A stretch of DNA of 64,000 nucleotides from Spirosoma panaciterrae DSM 21099. GTDB lineage: Bacteria > Bacteroidota > Bacteroidia > Cytophagales > Spirosomataceae. Location: positions 1-64,000 of the forward strand of contig NZ_KB893175.1 in the NCBI RefSeq assembly GCF_000374025.1. The letters run 5' to 3'. The notes under the pieces are model-generated. The model made no database searches and was not told the origin of the DNA. It saw only the letters and a list, made by a program, of their open reading frames with translations. The translations under genes were made by a program, and so were the position numbers. This document shows, piece after piece, positions 8,722 through 17,915 of the stretch (positions are counted from its first letter, which is position 1; each line of letters starts with the position of its first letter).

Positions 8722-9000
8722 TTATCTGGACGAGCAGCTAATGGCCTGCGTGACCGTAGTACTGAAACCACCGGGGCCGTAATCCGACGTTCCGTTTCGT
8801 TTTAGCAAGGAGTCACGGTCAGCCGTGCCGCATACCTCGTAGGTTACCGAGTTCGAAGCCGGGACATATACGCCCGCTGCTCCTTTATAGTTATAGCGAA
8901 TGGAACAATCATAGCACTGACTAGCCTCAATATCTTCCTTTTTTTTGCAGGCTGTAAACAGGGCCGAGAGACCAATGAAGATCAGTGTAGATTTATTCAT
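8722..9000 (-). CDS. Small lipoprotein
   Basis: This 92-aa protein has a short signal peptide (MNKSTLIFIGLSALFTAC) and a Cys at about residue 18, then KKKED. The mature part is about 74 residues with a CYDC motif, another Cys in YEVCGT and a Cys near the C-terminus (AISCSSR), so disulfides are likely. The ATG at 9000 is preferred over a much longer frame starting at 9219, because that extension is non-homologous-looking and crosses a long stem-loop. No family is recognised. It stands alone, with its 3' end facing the TonB operon terminator. Confidence 0.65.
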   Translation of the reverse strand: MNKSTLIFIGLSALFTACKKKEDIEASQCYDCSIRYNYKGAAGVYVPASNSVTYEVCGTADRDSLLKRNGTSDYGPGGFSTTVTQAISCSSR

Positions 9001-9126
9001 GGATGAGTAGAACAGGTAAAGGCTATGTAAATAAATGAATTTTTGCCATACGTTGTCGATTTTGCCAACGTGAACGAGAATATACGACTTTGTAGACTCG
9101 GACCGACGTAATAAACGGGCACTTGA

Positions 9127-9206
9127 TTTTTTGCCACCAATACGTGTAGGGTACTGAAAGAGAGTTAAAGCGTTCAGTACCATACATGTATTGGTGGCAA
9201 AAAAAA
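9127..9206. repeat. Long imperfect inverted repeat (stem-loop)
   Basis: Two 30-nt arms (9127-9156 and 9175-9204) are complementary at 28 of 30 positions around an 18-nt loop. The outer ends are TTTTTTGCCACCAATAC on the left and GTATTGGTGGCAAAAAA on the right, so the T-run comes first and the A-run last, opposite to an intrinsic terminator. It lies about 125 bp upstream of the small lipoprotein gene, in a 335-bp gap with no other gene. It may be a small mobile repeat (MITE or REP-like) or a structured leader. Confidence 0.75.
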
Positions 9207-9335
9207 TGCCAATCAGCACAGCCGCGTATCGATTTCGTTTTGAAGGTGGGGATTCGTCGCTGCAGAGAGACCCTATTACCTGGGTTGCTAAACCAAGGGA
9301 TGATGAACCCCAGCAAATAGCTATAGCGTCAGTAG

Positions 9336-10091
9336 CTACAAAAGCTGGCTGTTGAGGAGGGGTTGCTGGCTAAGTAGATCGAGGGTGGCCGGATCGAAAA
9401 CGTGCTCAAGGGTAGTTAAATGGGCCAGTCGATGTAAATCGCTGCCAATAAAATCGATGTGTTTCAATTGGAGTAACTTATGGGCAAGCTGCTGGGCCCG
9501 TTTGCCATAATGCCCCGTTATTGACATCAAATTGAGCTGAAACAAACATCCTTTTTCTTTTAAGGCCATGAGTTGCTCAGGCGAATTCTGATAGTAGTGG
9601 TAGCGTTCGGGATGGGCCAGTACAGGTTTATACCCTTTTAGCTGCATCAGAAACAAATATTGGTCCAGTTGCTGTGGAGGGCTTGCCCAGCCGTTCTCGA
9701 AAAGTACGAACCGATCATTTCCGAAACATAATACCTCATTCTGTTCGAGCAATTTATAATACCACTCATCTACCAGATATTCGGCGGCCAATGAGAAGTG
9801 AATGGGGAGGTTAGCCTCTTCAATGGCTTGTTGAACCGTTTCGGCTACCTGTTTTAATCGTTGTACTTCATTTGGGTAATAATCCTGGCTGATGTGTGGC
9901 GTGCATATGACGCTTTTTACCCCCCACTCCACGTATTTCTGAAGGCAGGCCAATGTATCGTCGAGGGTGGCCAATCCATCATCTACACCCGGCAAAATGT
10001 GGTTGTGTAAGTCAACGGGCCAAATGTCGGCAAAGCTTTTCTGAACAGTTGAGTGTTTATGGTTAAACCAATTTGTGAAGTCTTTCCACAT
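9336..10091 (-). CDS. PHP-domain tyrosine-protein phosphatase (CpsB/YwqE type)
   Basis: This is a cytoplasmic metal-dependent phosphatase of 251 aa, expected to dephosphorylate the tyrosine-rich tail of a Wzc-like kinase and so control polysaccharide export. The metal-binding PHP motifs are visible: LHNHILPGVDDG (about residue 29), TPHIS (about 64), AAEY, AHPERYHYY (about 160) and SDLHR (about 217). The length fits CpsB/YwqE proteins. Its probable substrate, the Wzc-type kinase at 19873-22209, is in the exopolysaccharide cluster 9 kb away. A pairing of PHP phosphatase and Wzc is common in Bacteroidota and Firmicutes, where no low-molecular-weight Wzb is used. Confidence 0.88.
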   Translation of the reverse strand: MWKDFTNWFNHKHSTVQKSFADIWPVDLHNHILPGVDDGLATLDDTLACLQKYVEWGVKSVICTPHISQDYYPNEVQRLKQVAETVQQAIEEANLPIHFSLAAEYLVDEWYYKLLEQNEVLCFGNDRFVLFENGWASPPQQLDQYLFLMQLKGYKPVLAHPERYHYYQNSPEQLMALKEKGCLFQLNLMSITGHYGKRAQQLAHKLLQLKHIDFIGSDLHRLAHLTTLEHVFDPATLDLLSQQPLLNSQLL

Positions 10092-10370
10092 AAAGTGTGT
10101 AAATACCCTTTATAATAAAAAAAGAATTTATATTTTTGGTAATAAGTAAACTAAATATAAGTGACAATTCCTTTTGTTTTGAAATATGTCTACTTAATAT
10201 AAGTCAACAAATTACTTGTTTTAATTCAAAGTTAACAATCGTTCCATGGAAAAGAAACCCGGTCGGATGCGGATGGCTTCGATTGGTAAGAATATGATGG
10301 AATGGATTCGATGACTCGCAGGTAAACGGTTGACCGCTAAAGTTATCGTTAACGTAGATAGACAGGATTG
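10092..10370. other. AT-rich divergent promoter region
   Basis: The gap between the PHP phosphatase gene (minus strand) and the GT9 gene (plus strand) is strongly AT-rich from about 10095 to 10230. It contains two near-copies of AATATAAGT followed by G/CA-type bases, near 10155 and 10197. I see no open reading frame, tRNA or terminator. It presumably holds the two divergent promoters. Confidence 0.35.
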
Positions 10371-11378
10371 ATGAAAGTACTGATACTACGGTTCTCCTCG
10401 ATTGGTGATATTATTCTGACAACGCCCGTTGTCAGGTGCCTGAAACAACAGATGCCTGACACAGAAATTCATTTCTGTACCAAACGAGGCTATGCATCGC
10501 TGGTGCAGCACAATCCCTATATCGACCAGTGTCATTATCTGGATGGGAGTTTGTGGGCGTTGGTCCGACGGTTGCAGGCGGAACGGTACGATCTTATTAT
10601 TGATTTGCACAACAACCTTCGCACATCCCTGATTAAAGCAGCTTTGCTAACGAAGACCTATACGGTCAATAAGCTGAATTTTCGGAAATGGCTGTATGTA
10701 CGCTGGAAATGGAATGTTATGCCCGATGAGCACATCGTCGATCGGTATCTGGCTACTGTTCAGCCGCTGGGTGTTGTTGAAGATGGCCTGGGGCTGGATT
10801 GTTTTCTGGCGGATCAGGATCTGATCGATAAAAGCCAGCTGCCCTTAACTCACCAGTCGGGATACGTAGCGTATGCCATTGGCGGACAGCATACTACCAA
10901 GCGACTGCCAGCCGCGCGAATGATTGAGCTTTGCAAAAAGATTGACGCTCCCATCATCTTACTGGGTGGTGCCGAAGATCGGGTTGCGGGTGATGCCCTT
11001 GTTCAGGCTCTGGGTAACCGATTGATTTACAATGCCTGCGGGCTTTATTCTCTAAATCAGTCGGCCTCTCTACTGCGGCAGGCTCGAGTCGTATTTAGCC
11101 ATGATACGGGCCTGATGCACATGGCTGCTGCATTGAAAAAAACAGTGTATTCAATCTGGGGTAGTACCACACCCCAATTGGGGATGTATCCTTATAAAAC
11201 CCGGTACGTACTGATTGAAAACAAAGGGTTACCTTGCCGGCCCTGCTCCAAGATCGGGCATAACCAGTGCCCACAAAAGCACTTTCGATGCATGAACGAC
11301 CTGAAGTTCGATTCGGTGGAATCGCTCAATTTGCCGGTTTGGCCGGAAACGAAGAAACTCGTTCAACTGCCTCAGTAA
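10371..11378 (+). CDS. Glycosyltransferase family 9 (heptosyltransferase-like)
   Basis: This 335-aa protein resembles ADP-heptose:LPS heptosyltransferases (WaaF/WaaC group), GT-B enzymes that add sugars to the lipopolysaccharide core. The N-terminus LILRFSSIGDIILTTPVV is the family signature, and the C-terminal donor site is seen as FSHDTGLMHMAAAL (about residue 244), followed by a Cys-containing segment (CRPCSKIGHNQCP). The ATG at 10371 is used, as a TTG one codon earlier is weaker and AGGA lies just upstream. It is followed after 44 bp by a GT39-like transferase. A heptose donor is assumed from the family only. Confidence 0.87.
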   Translation: MKVLILRFSSIGDIILTTPVVRCLKQQMPDTEIHFCTKRGYASLVQHNPYIDQCHYLDGSLWALVRRLQAERYDLIIDLHNNLRTSLIKAALLTKTYTVNKLNFRKWLYVRWKWNVMPDEHIVDRYLATVQPLGVVEDGLGLDCFLADQDLIDKSQLPLTHQSGYVAYAIGGQHTTKRLPAARMIELCKKIDAPIILLGGAEDRVAGDALVQALGNRLIYNACGLYSLNQSASLLRQARVVFSHDTGLMHMAAALKKTVYSIWGSTTPQLGMYPYKTRYVLIENKGLPCRPCSKIGHNQCPQKHFRCMNDLKFDSVESLNLPVWPETKKLVQLPQ

Positions 11379-11422
11379 CAAATGAATGCCCAAAGTCCAA
11401 TAGACGCATAAGCGAAACCCAT

Positions 11423-13051
11423 ATGCTGGCTACCCCTTCTCAGCAAAAGCTGAAACCGCGTGATCGTAATCTTTTTCCAACAAACTGGACGCTCCTGCTG
11501 GTTGGCGGGTTGGTTGTGGTACTCGTATCGCACCTGGGGCTAATTCCGCTCGATATGGGCGACGAATCGCGTAGGGCGCTTGTCTCCCTGGAGATGATCC
11601 TGTCGGACGATTATATCACCCCCACGCTGAATGGCGAACGGTATTTTAATAAACCACCGCTTTTTAACTGGCTGATTATTGGCTCGTACAAGCTGTTTGG
11701 GAATTATTCGTCGTTTGCGCTTCGATTTCCCATGCTCGTTTCATTACTGCTTTTCGGATTAACGATCGGTGGTTTTGTGCGACGCTACACCAATCCGACC
11801 ATAGCCCTTGCGGCTTCGCTCATGACACTGACTACGGGACGGGTATTGCTCTATGATTCCATGCTGGGGCTGATCGAGATTACGTTTGCCTGGATAACCT
11901 ATTCGGCTATGATGCTCGTGTACCATTTTGATCAGAAACGCCAGTATGGGTGGTTATATCTATCCACGTATGCACTCACGGCAGTTGGGTTTCTGTTAAA
12001 AGGGTTGCCACCGATTGCGTTTCAGGGATTAACCTTAGTTGGGTGGTTTCTATACACACGCCAGGTAAAGCGGCTTTTTCATCCGGCTCATTTGGCGGGT
12101 ATCGCTCTCTTTTTACTCATAACGGGCAGCTACTACCTGGTTTATCTCAGCCGAAACGCCATTCCATTTAGTGAAATCGCTACGGTATTGTTCCGGGAAA
12201 GCGCCAAACGAACCGGCCTGAAATTTGGACTTGGTGAAACATTGCTTCACCTGGTTACTTTTCCCGTTGAGGCTATTTATCATTTTTTGCCTTACCTGCT
12301 GCTGGTGGTGCTTTTAATCCGTCGCGATTTGTATCGGGTATTAAAAACGAATTCGTTTGTCCTGTTCAATGCGTTGACGTTCAGTACCACCGTGCTGATC
12401 TATTGGTCGTCGCCCCAGGTATATGGTCGTTATCTGATTGGGTTGGTGCCGCTGCTGCTGACCGTACTGGCCTACCTCTATTATAACCACTCAGAGCCAG
12501 CGGATCGCCCGCGCTGGTGGATTGAGCAGATTTGGCTGGTAGCTACGGGCATTGTGGCTGTAGGCGTCTGGACGGCGGTGTTCTATCCCGCAACACGGGG
12601 GCTGACTGGGGTGATCTGGAAAACCGCTGTTGTATCGGGATTGCTAGGAATACTGACCTGGAAATTATACAGAACTTCCCAAAATCGGTTGGGGCTTATG
12701 CTGGCTGTGATGGTTGTCGTGCGTTTAGGATTCAACTGGCTCGTTTTACCTGGGCGGGTAGCCAAACGGCAATTTTATCAGGACACATCTGAACAGGCCG
12801 CCAGACAAACGCTGGGACATCCCCTATACGGCTACGGTACAACGATTGGCAATGATTCACCAACCGATGCCAATTCCTTCCATATTGAAGCCCTCCGTGG
12901 CGACATCCTTCGTATCAACAACCATAAACAGCCCAACGCGTATTATATTGCCGATTCGCTCAACCTGGTAGGGCAGCATTACCAGATTGTCGGAAAGATT
13001 GTCCTGTTTGATCGTCATCCGGCCTATGTGGTTCGCTTTCTGAACGAATAG
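11423..13051 (+). CDS. GT39/ArnT-like integral membrane glycosyltransferase
   Basis: This is a GT-C fold enzyme of about 542 aa with about 11-12 membrane helices that uses polyprenyl-phosphate sugars on the periplasmic side. The catalytic acidic motif follows the first helix: LDMGDESRRA (about residue 45). A conserved PTLNGERYFNKPPLFNWL segment with the family's KPPL signature follows. The C-terminus is a soluble domain of about 90 residues. The ATG at 11423 is chosen because upstream in-frame codons overlap the GT9 gene. The convergent GT2 at 13079 is of the kind that makes undecaprenyl-phosphate sugars, the donor such enzymes need. The acceptor may be lipid A or protein. Confidence 0.85.
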   Translation: MLATPSQQKLKPRDRNLFPTNWTLLLVGGLVVVLVSHLGLIPLDMGDESRRALVSLEMILSDDYITPTLNGERYFNKPPLFNWLIIGSYKLFGNYSSFALRFPMLVSLLLFGLTIGGFVRRYTNPTIALAASLMTLTTGRVLLYDSMLGLIEITFAWITYSAMMLVYHFDQKRQYGWLYLSTYALTAVGFLLKGLPPIAFQGLTLVGWFLYTRQVKRLFHPAHLAGIALFLLITGSYYLVYLSRNAIPFSEIATVLFRESAKRTGLKFGLGETLLHLVTFPVEAIYHFLPYLLLVVLLIRRDLYRVLKTNSFVLFNALTFSTTVLIYWSSPQVYGRYLIGLVPLLLTVLAYLYYNHSEPADRPRWWIEQIWLVATGIVAVGVWTAVFYPATRGLTGVIWKTAVVSGLLGILTWKLYRTSQNRLGLMLAVMVVVRLGFNWLVLPGRVAKRQFYQDTSEQAARQTLGHPLYGYGTTIGNDSPTDANSFHIEALRGDILRINNHKQPNAYYIADSLNLVGQHYQIVGKIVLFDRHPAYVVRFLNE

Positions 13052-13078
13052 CGGACGATCGATTGTCCGATTGAGGTA

Positions 13079-14062
13079 TCATTCAACAGGGGCAGTGAAT
13101 AGGGAAGGCAAAACAAGTCCCTCACTCGAATAGACCTTACGCACGGTGTATGGCTTTTTTTGCTGCGACTCATGGTAGGTGCGCATCTGTAACTCGGTCA
13201 TTATTCCCAAGCCTATAAACTGCAGGCCTGCCAGAAAACAAACGACGCCAAGGAGCAATGCTAAATGGCCAATTCGGGTATTATTGAAGGCGGTCTGCAC
13301 CAGCCAGTAGCTGACCAGAGCAATCCCGGTCAATGAACTCATAAGCCCCCAGCTTCCAAACAGATGCATCGGTTTTTGACCGTATTTTTTCAGGAAAAGC
13401 ATCAGCATCAGGTCACTCATCACCTTCAGCGTCCGATTCAGGCCATATTTCGATTTCCCTGACAGACGAGCGTGGTGCTGTACCGAAACCTGCATCATGC
13501 GAGCCCCTTCCAGATGCGCCAGAATCGGGATAAAGCGGTGTAGTTCGCCGTAAATCTTCAGCCGCTTCGCCAGATCGGCCCGGAAAACTTTCAGTGTGCA
13601 TCCGTAATCGGTCCAGCGTATACCCGTGGTGCGGGCGATCAATGCATTCGCCAGTCGGCTGGGCCATTTTCGAAGAAGCGCAGCGTCTTGCCTATGGGTG
13701 CGGATGCCCGCTACCAGGTCGTAATCACCCTGTATGGTCAGGGCCAGCATTTGCGGAATGTCGGCAGGATCATTCTGTAAATCCCCATCCATCGTGACGA
13801 TATATTCCCCACGAGCGGCATCGATTCCGGCCTGGAGTGCGGCACTTTGGCCGTAATTTTTCTGCAAATCAAGAATGCGGAGTTGATCATGTTCCAGGCT
13901 ACGCAGTTCGAGTAACGTTTGATCCGTAGAGCCATCGTTTACATAGATCAGCTCATAATCGAATGCGACCAGAGCCTGCTGGATTTGCCGGATCATCGGT
14001 CGGCAATTACCCGCTTCGTTGAATACACAAACGACGATCGATAAGTAGGGGGAGGACTGCAT
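13079..14062 (-). CDS. Glycosyltransferase family 2 (DPM1/ArnC-like, membrane anchored)
   Basis: This 327-aa protein probably transfers a sugar from a nucleotide donor to undecaprenyl phosphate at the cytoplasmic face. The GT-A domain is complete: SIVVCVFNEAGN (about 6), YVNDGSTDQT (about 40), NYGQSAALQAGIDAARGEYIV and the DGDLQNDP metal-binding motif (about 93-100). Two C-terminal membrane helices follow (about 235-255 and 267-290). It converges with the GT39-like transferase, its probable partner as source of the lipid-linked donor. It is followed upstream on the same strand by the lipoprotein at 14080, with only 17 bp between the genes. Confidence 0.88.
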   Translation of the reverse strand: MQSSPYLSIVVCVFNEAGNCRPMIRQIQQALVAFDYELIYVNDGSTDQTLLELRSLEHDQLRILDLQKNYGQSAALQAGIDAARGEYIVTMDGDLQNDPADIPQMLALTIQGDYDLVAGIRTHRQDAALLRKWPSRLANALIARTTGIRWTDYGCTLKVFRADLAKRLKIYGELHRFIPILAHLEGARMMQVSVQHHARLSGKSKYGLNRTLKVMSDLMLMLFLKKYGQKPMHLFGSWGLMSSLTGIALVSYWLVQTAFNNTRIGHLALLLGVVCFLAGLQFIGLGIMTELQMRTYHESQQKKPYTVRKVYSSEGLVLPSLFTAPVE

Positions 14063-14079
14063 GAGTAGTGATTGATGGC

Positions 14080-15705
14080 TTATTTACAATACATTTCGGC
14101 TTTGATCTTAAGCGTCCATTCGGGCTTATCGACCAGGTAATTATCCTGCCGAAGCGGCCAGGTAGCTCCGCCATCGGTACTGGCCCGGAAATCGTAATAT
14201 CGGCCAATTTGAAGTTTATATGAGGAAACTTTTCGCTGATAGCGGGTGGCTGTGATCAGGTCATGCCAATTTTCCTTGCCTACCTCGCTATACTGGGTTT
14301 TGATTAAAGACGGTAATGACGACTCGTCCAGTTTAGTGCCGCCGGGGCAGGAGAACGTAAACTCCAGATCCATGGCTGGCGGTACGGGGAGGGGCGTCAG
14401 ATTGATAGCGACCGGGGTGGGGTCGCAGGTTAGGCCGGGTCCCGATTCAGCAATCAGCCCGCCTTTGGCCCCTTTTCCCCAGGCGTCGGTTTCGTCGTAT
14501 ACCTGCAATTTCAACCGCCGATTTCGGGACTGATTATAAATGCTAATGACCGATCCATTGTTGACATTGGCGTAGAAACTGGCGGTCTGCTGACCAGTCG
14601 ATACATCGATGAGCTTGCAGAGGTAATTCACATCGACATTCGCCAGTTTGCTGCTTACCTTAAATACAGGCCCTATGGCACAGATCGATTCGCCCCAACC
14701 GACAACATAGGCAGTGGTATTCGTCACCGAAGCCTGATACTCCAGGCGATTGGTTTGTGAATTCCGTTTTACGATACCGGGTTTTTCTTCCTGCCATCGA
14801 TAGGTAAAGTCGTCAAAACTATATAATGGTATGGAATCGCCCTCCTGAATGGCCCTCCCTGCGATGATGTTATACGTACCTGGATTCAGGTCCATAGTCC
14901 AGGGGATAGGTTGCGAACTGGCTCGAACCAGATCGAAGCGGCTGTTGTACAATTGCATCGTTACGGAGCCGGCAATCGATAAGACTCGAATGTTGCCAAG
15001 GGAGGGACCACCATTGCGGCTGTAAACGTTCGTCATCACCCCACCACCCGGAATGTAAGCCGTGGCAAAATCGCTCCGGGCATTGGTATGGATCACGGCT
15101 AGTGTCAGGTCGCCATCTACAGGCTGGCCGTCTCGATTAGTGAGTCTTGTACCCGTAGGAATGGTTACCGTGGCATGATCAGCGTCGTTGGTCCGTTGAG
15201 TGGTGGTATTAGCCAAGGCCGTCTTGACCATTCCATCGGTATTGGCAGACCCACTCGTGCGGGCGGCTGCCAGCGTAGGGGGCGGATTTTGTAGGTTAAT
15301 CCAGCGCAGGTTCCGTGTCTGTCGATTCAGGTCGGCAAGTACGAAGGGCTGAATGATCGTTAAATAATTGGGGGCTTCAGCCACCACCGAAAAGCGAAAA
15401 GGGCGCTGAGCCGAAACCGAACCAGCCGCATCGGGCGATACGGCAGCCAATAAAATCCCATCGCTATTGATTTTGTAGCGGGTAGTGTTTACGGTCGTTA
15501 CGACCTGGTCGGCATTGGGGCCAGCCATTTTCACCTGAACGTCGGTTGGAAGTGGTTTGCTGGCTGGATCGTAAAATCGACATTCAATAATACCGACATC
15601 AATAGGATCTTTCAGGCCAAGTTTGACGCCATCAAGTGGGTTTTTACAGGCCTCGAGGCTCATTAGGCATACGAGCAGACAGTAAATACAATATCGGATA
15701 TACAT
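14080..15705 (-). CDS. Large hypothetical lipoprotein
   Basis: This 541-aa protein has a lipoprotein signal peptide ending MSLEAC (Cys about 20) and then KNPLDGVKLGLKDP. The mature part is rich in Thr, Ser, Asn and Pro, with several beta-sandwich-like segments, including a carboxypeptidase-regulatory-like N-terminal part. Paired Cys residues occur in the second half (SICAIGP, NYLCKL, LTCDP, FSCPGG). No enzyme motif is recognised. It is encoded just upstream of the GT2 gene and 54 bp downstream of an outer-membrane barrel protein, suggesting one transcription unit from 16491 to 13079. A cell-surface structural role is a guess. Confidence 0.65.
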   Translation of the reverse strand: MYIRYCIYCLLVCLMSLEACKNPLDGVKLGLKDPIDVGIIECRFYDPASKPLPTDVQVKMAGPNADQVVTTVNTTRYKINSDGILLAAVSPDAAGSVSAQRPFRFSVVAEAPNYLTIIQPFVLADLNRQTRNLRWINLQNPPPTLAAARTSGSANTDGMVKTALANTTTQRTNDADHATVTIPTGTRLTNRDGQPVDGDLTLAVIHTNARSDFATAYIPGGGVMTNVYSRNGGPSLGNIRVLSIAGSVTMQLYNSRFDLVRASSQPIPWTMDLNPGTYNIIAGRAIQEGDSIPLYSFDDFTYRWQEEKPGIVKRNSQTNRLEYQASVTNTTAYVVGWGESICAIGPVFKVSSKLANVDVNYLCKLIDVSTGQQTASFYANVNNGSVISIYNQSRNRRLKLQVYDETDAWGKGAKGGLIAESGPGLTCDPTPVAINLTPLPVPPAMDLEFTFSCPGGTKLDESSLPSLIKTQYSEVGKENWHDLITATRYQRKVSSYKLQIGRYYDFRASTDGGATWPLRQDNYLVDKPEWTLKIKAEMYCK

Positions 15706-15759
15706 GGATGAAGCGAGTAGGGTGCGTTACTATGAACAGCCTCATGAATGAGGATTGAT

Positions 15760-16491
15760 TTAATTGACCGATTGTGTACGCTTCCCCGGGTTGGTGAGGG
15801 TATACGAAAAAGTCAGGTTGAGGGTCGGCAGATAGCGGTAGTTCGATAAATTACGCTCAACGATGGGCACTTGTTCGTCGATCGTAGTGGTTTCCAGAAA
15901 ACCTTCATAATCAAGATTGACCGATGGTTTGCCCAGGTAGAATACACCCATTTCGACGCCCACGCCAAACCGTTTGTTGGGTAGGCTTCGACCAAACCCC
16001 CAGCCTAAATACCCAACCACCGGATGCCAGCGAAAACCAATATCGACGGTGCCTACATCTTCTGGAGTCATGACGAGCCCATCGAGGTCCAGTTTGTTTT
16101 CGGCCTGAAGCATGAAGCGCATGTCGGGGTGCCAGGTGTAGCCAACTCCGCCTGTCACGAAAAACGAACTTTTCGGGAAGGGATGCCATTTCAACGAAGC
16201 CAGTGCCAGACCAATCGTAATGTCGGGCTTGATTTGTATATAGGAATCGGAAGCGGCTTTCAGCCGTACGGTCTGGCGATAGGCTGCATACTGGCCTCCA
16301 ATACGCAGGATCAACCGATTGGATTGGCTAAGTACGCGGTTATAGACCAGACCCGGCCCTGTAGTTCCCAGGTAGGCACTGATGGATTGTTTAGGTTGGG
16401 AACGGTACAAGGAGTCGGGAGGAGCATGGCTTGCACAGGTCGGTTGATGCAGCCCTACTAAGCAGGTCATAGCTACTATATATAAAGGCAT
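15760..16491 (-). CDS. Outer-membrane beta-barrel protein
   Basis: This 243-aa protein has a signal peptide (MPLYIVAMTCLVGLHQPTCAS) and a body of alternating hydrophobic and polar residues with Gly and aromatics (FFVTGGVGYTWHPDMRFML, GYLGWGFGRSLPNKRFGVGVEMGVFYLG). This is typical of small 8-strand barrels of the OmpW/OprF-N type. The last strand (LPTLNLTFSYTLTN) is followed by a short polar tail. It is the first gene of a putative minus-strand unit with the large lipoprotein at 14080. No specific function is recognised. Confidence 0.65.
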   Translation of the reverse strand: MPLYIVAMTCLVGLHQPTCASHAPPDSLYRSQPKQSISAYLGTTGPGLVYNRVLSQSNRLILRIGGQYAAYRQTVRLKAASDSYIQIKPDITIGLALASLKWHPFPKSSFFVTGGVGYTWHPDMRFMLQAENKLDLDGLVMTPEDVGTVDIGFRWHPVVGYLGWGFGRSLPNKRFGVGVEMGVFYLGKPSVNLDYEGFLETTTIDEQVPIVERNLSNYRYLPTLNLTFSYTLTNPGKRTQSVN

Positions 16492-16793
16492 AATTGATCA
16501 GTTAAATAGATGTAGAATTATGTTACTAAATTCAATATTAGTTAATAAAAAATATCTTTAAAATTTGAATTGTTAACTATTTGTTCGAATATAGCAAAGA
16601 ATATTCCAAAACGGTTCTCTATTGAGCCCCTAGTAATATGAAAAAATGTATTTCCTTCAAGTATTTCATGAGTAAATCCAGTTTAGTGGGCTAAAGCACT
16701 TCTTCAAAAAAATAAGTGGGCTTTGAAGGGCAGTTAGTTTGCTTTCTGGGTCCCAGTATATAATCTGATCAATAATCAGCGTCTTTCTTATCA
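16492..16793. other. AT-rich divergent intergenic region
   Basis: This gap of about 300 bp lies between two divergent outer-membrane genes. The part from 16500 to 16600 is strongly AT-rich (for example TTAATAAAAAATATC). I find no gene, tRNA or terminator. It presumably holds promoters for the OMP gene on the left and the PagL-like gene on the right. Confidence 0.3.
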
Positions 16794-17915
16794 ATGCCAT
16801 TCCTGCCGGGTACATACACACATAGGCTAACCTTTATTGGGGTGACTATAGCTCTATGGGCATTGTATAGACCTATGGCTTTCGGACAGGCAAACGAAGT
16901 AGCGGATGAGCGTGAAGTAGGCATCAATTACCTAATGGGCCTATATGCATCAACCCGAATTGTGCCGTCATCGACCCAGGCACCCGTTGGAGTTGAAGTT
17001 CGGTATAGCCGAATGCACACAAGCCAGCAGTCGTGGGAGCAGTGCCATTGCCTCTACAGATCGGGTGTTTTTCTGAACGCCTATTCATTTCGGAACCCCG
17101 TGGCTTTGGGCCAATCGATTGGAGCGGGGTTATTTTTCGAGCCACTACTGATTCATCGGGCGCGATGGGATATCGCTTTCCGAGCGTTGGCGGGGATTAC
17201 CTATGTTTCGCGTTCTCATGATGCGGTAACAAATCCGGGAAACAGAGCTTTCGGAACACCCATTAATGGGCTTATCGGTACGGGCTTATACGGACGCTAT
17301 GCCATTGGCCCTCACTGGAAGATAGTAGCTGGATTTGATTATAAACATATATCCAATGCAGGGGTGAGGCTACCCAATGAAGGTTTGAATATTCCTTCAG
17401 CAACCGTTGGCCTCACCTATTATACGGGTAAGACGATACCGATCCCTCACTATACACCCGCGTCGAAAACGAGTAAGCGCTGGATGTTTCGAGGGCTGGC
17501 GCTGGCCTCTGTCAAAGTCCTGGAAGCGACCGATCAAGAGCCGGAAAGGGGGTTCCCCATATGGGGGCTGAATCTGATAGGGGGGTATCATCTGACGCAG
17601 GCCCATGTTCTTTCAGGGGGCGTTGAGCTACTGGACGATCAATACTTCAAGGAGCAGATTTTGCGATGGACAGGGCATTATCAACCTTATCGTCAGCTAA
17701 CTCTTTTGGCGGGTTATGAATTCTGGCAGGGGCATTTTGCATTCACAGCCCATATGGGGTGGAATGTAGTACGACCGTATGGCTATAAACCGGCAACGTA
17801 TCAAAAATATGGACTGCTATATCGGTTTACCAACGGCTTCACAACGGGCGTAGCCGTCAAGGCCTACGGCGAAAACACCAAAAATTTCCAGGCATTACTT
17901 GGCATGACGCTATGA
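16794..17915 (+). CDS. PagL-like acyloxyacyl hydrolase / outer-membrane barrel
   Basis: This 373-aa protein has a signal peptide ending near MAFGQA, then outer-membrane strands. The segment FDYKHISNAGVRLPNEGLN resembles the active-site region of lipid A 3-O-deacylase PagL, where His and Ser sit as HxS and a Glu follows; here H-I-S and N-E are visible, though the Glu spacing is shorter than in Pseudomonas PagL. The N-terminal half (about residues 35-215) is the PagL-like barrel. The second half (about 225-373) has further barrel strands, making it about twice the size of PagL, as in other Bacteroidota members. Lipid A remodelling is plausible next to glycosyltransferases, but unproven. Confidence 0.6.
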   Translation: MPFLPGTYTHRLTFIGVTIALWALYRPMAFGQANEVADEREVGINYLMGLYASTRIVPSSTQAPVGVEVRYSRMHTSQQSWEQCHCLYRSGVFLNAYSFRNPVALGQSIGAGLFFEPLLIHRARWDIAFRALAGITYVSRSHDAVTNPGNRAFGTPINGLIGTGLYGRYAIGPHWKIVAGFDYKHISNAGVRLPNEGLNIPSATVGLTYYTGKTIPIPHYTPASKTSKRWMFRGLALASVKVLEATDQEPERGFPIWGLNLIGGYHLTQAHVLSGGVELLDDQYFKEQILRWTGHYQPYRQLTLLAGYEFWQGHFAFTAHMGWNVVRPYGYKPATYQKYGLLYRFTNGFTTGVAVKAYGENTKNFQALLGMTL

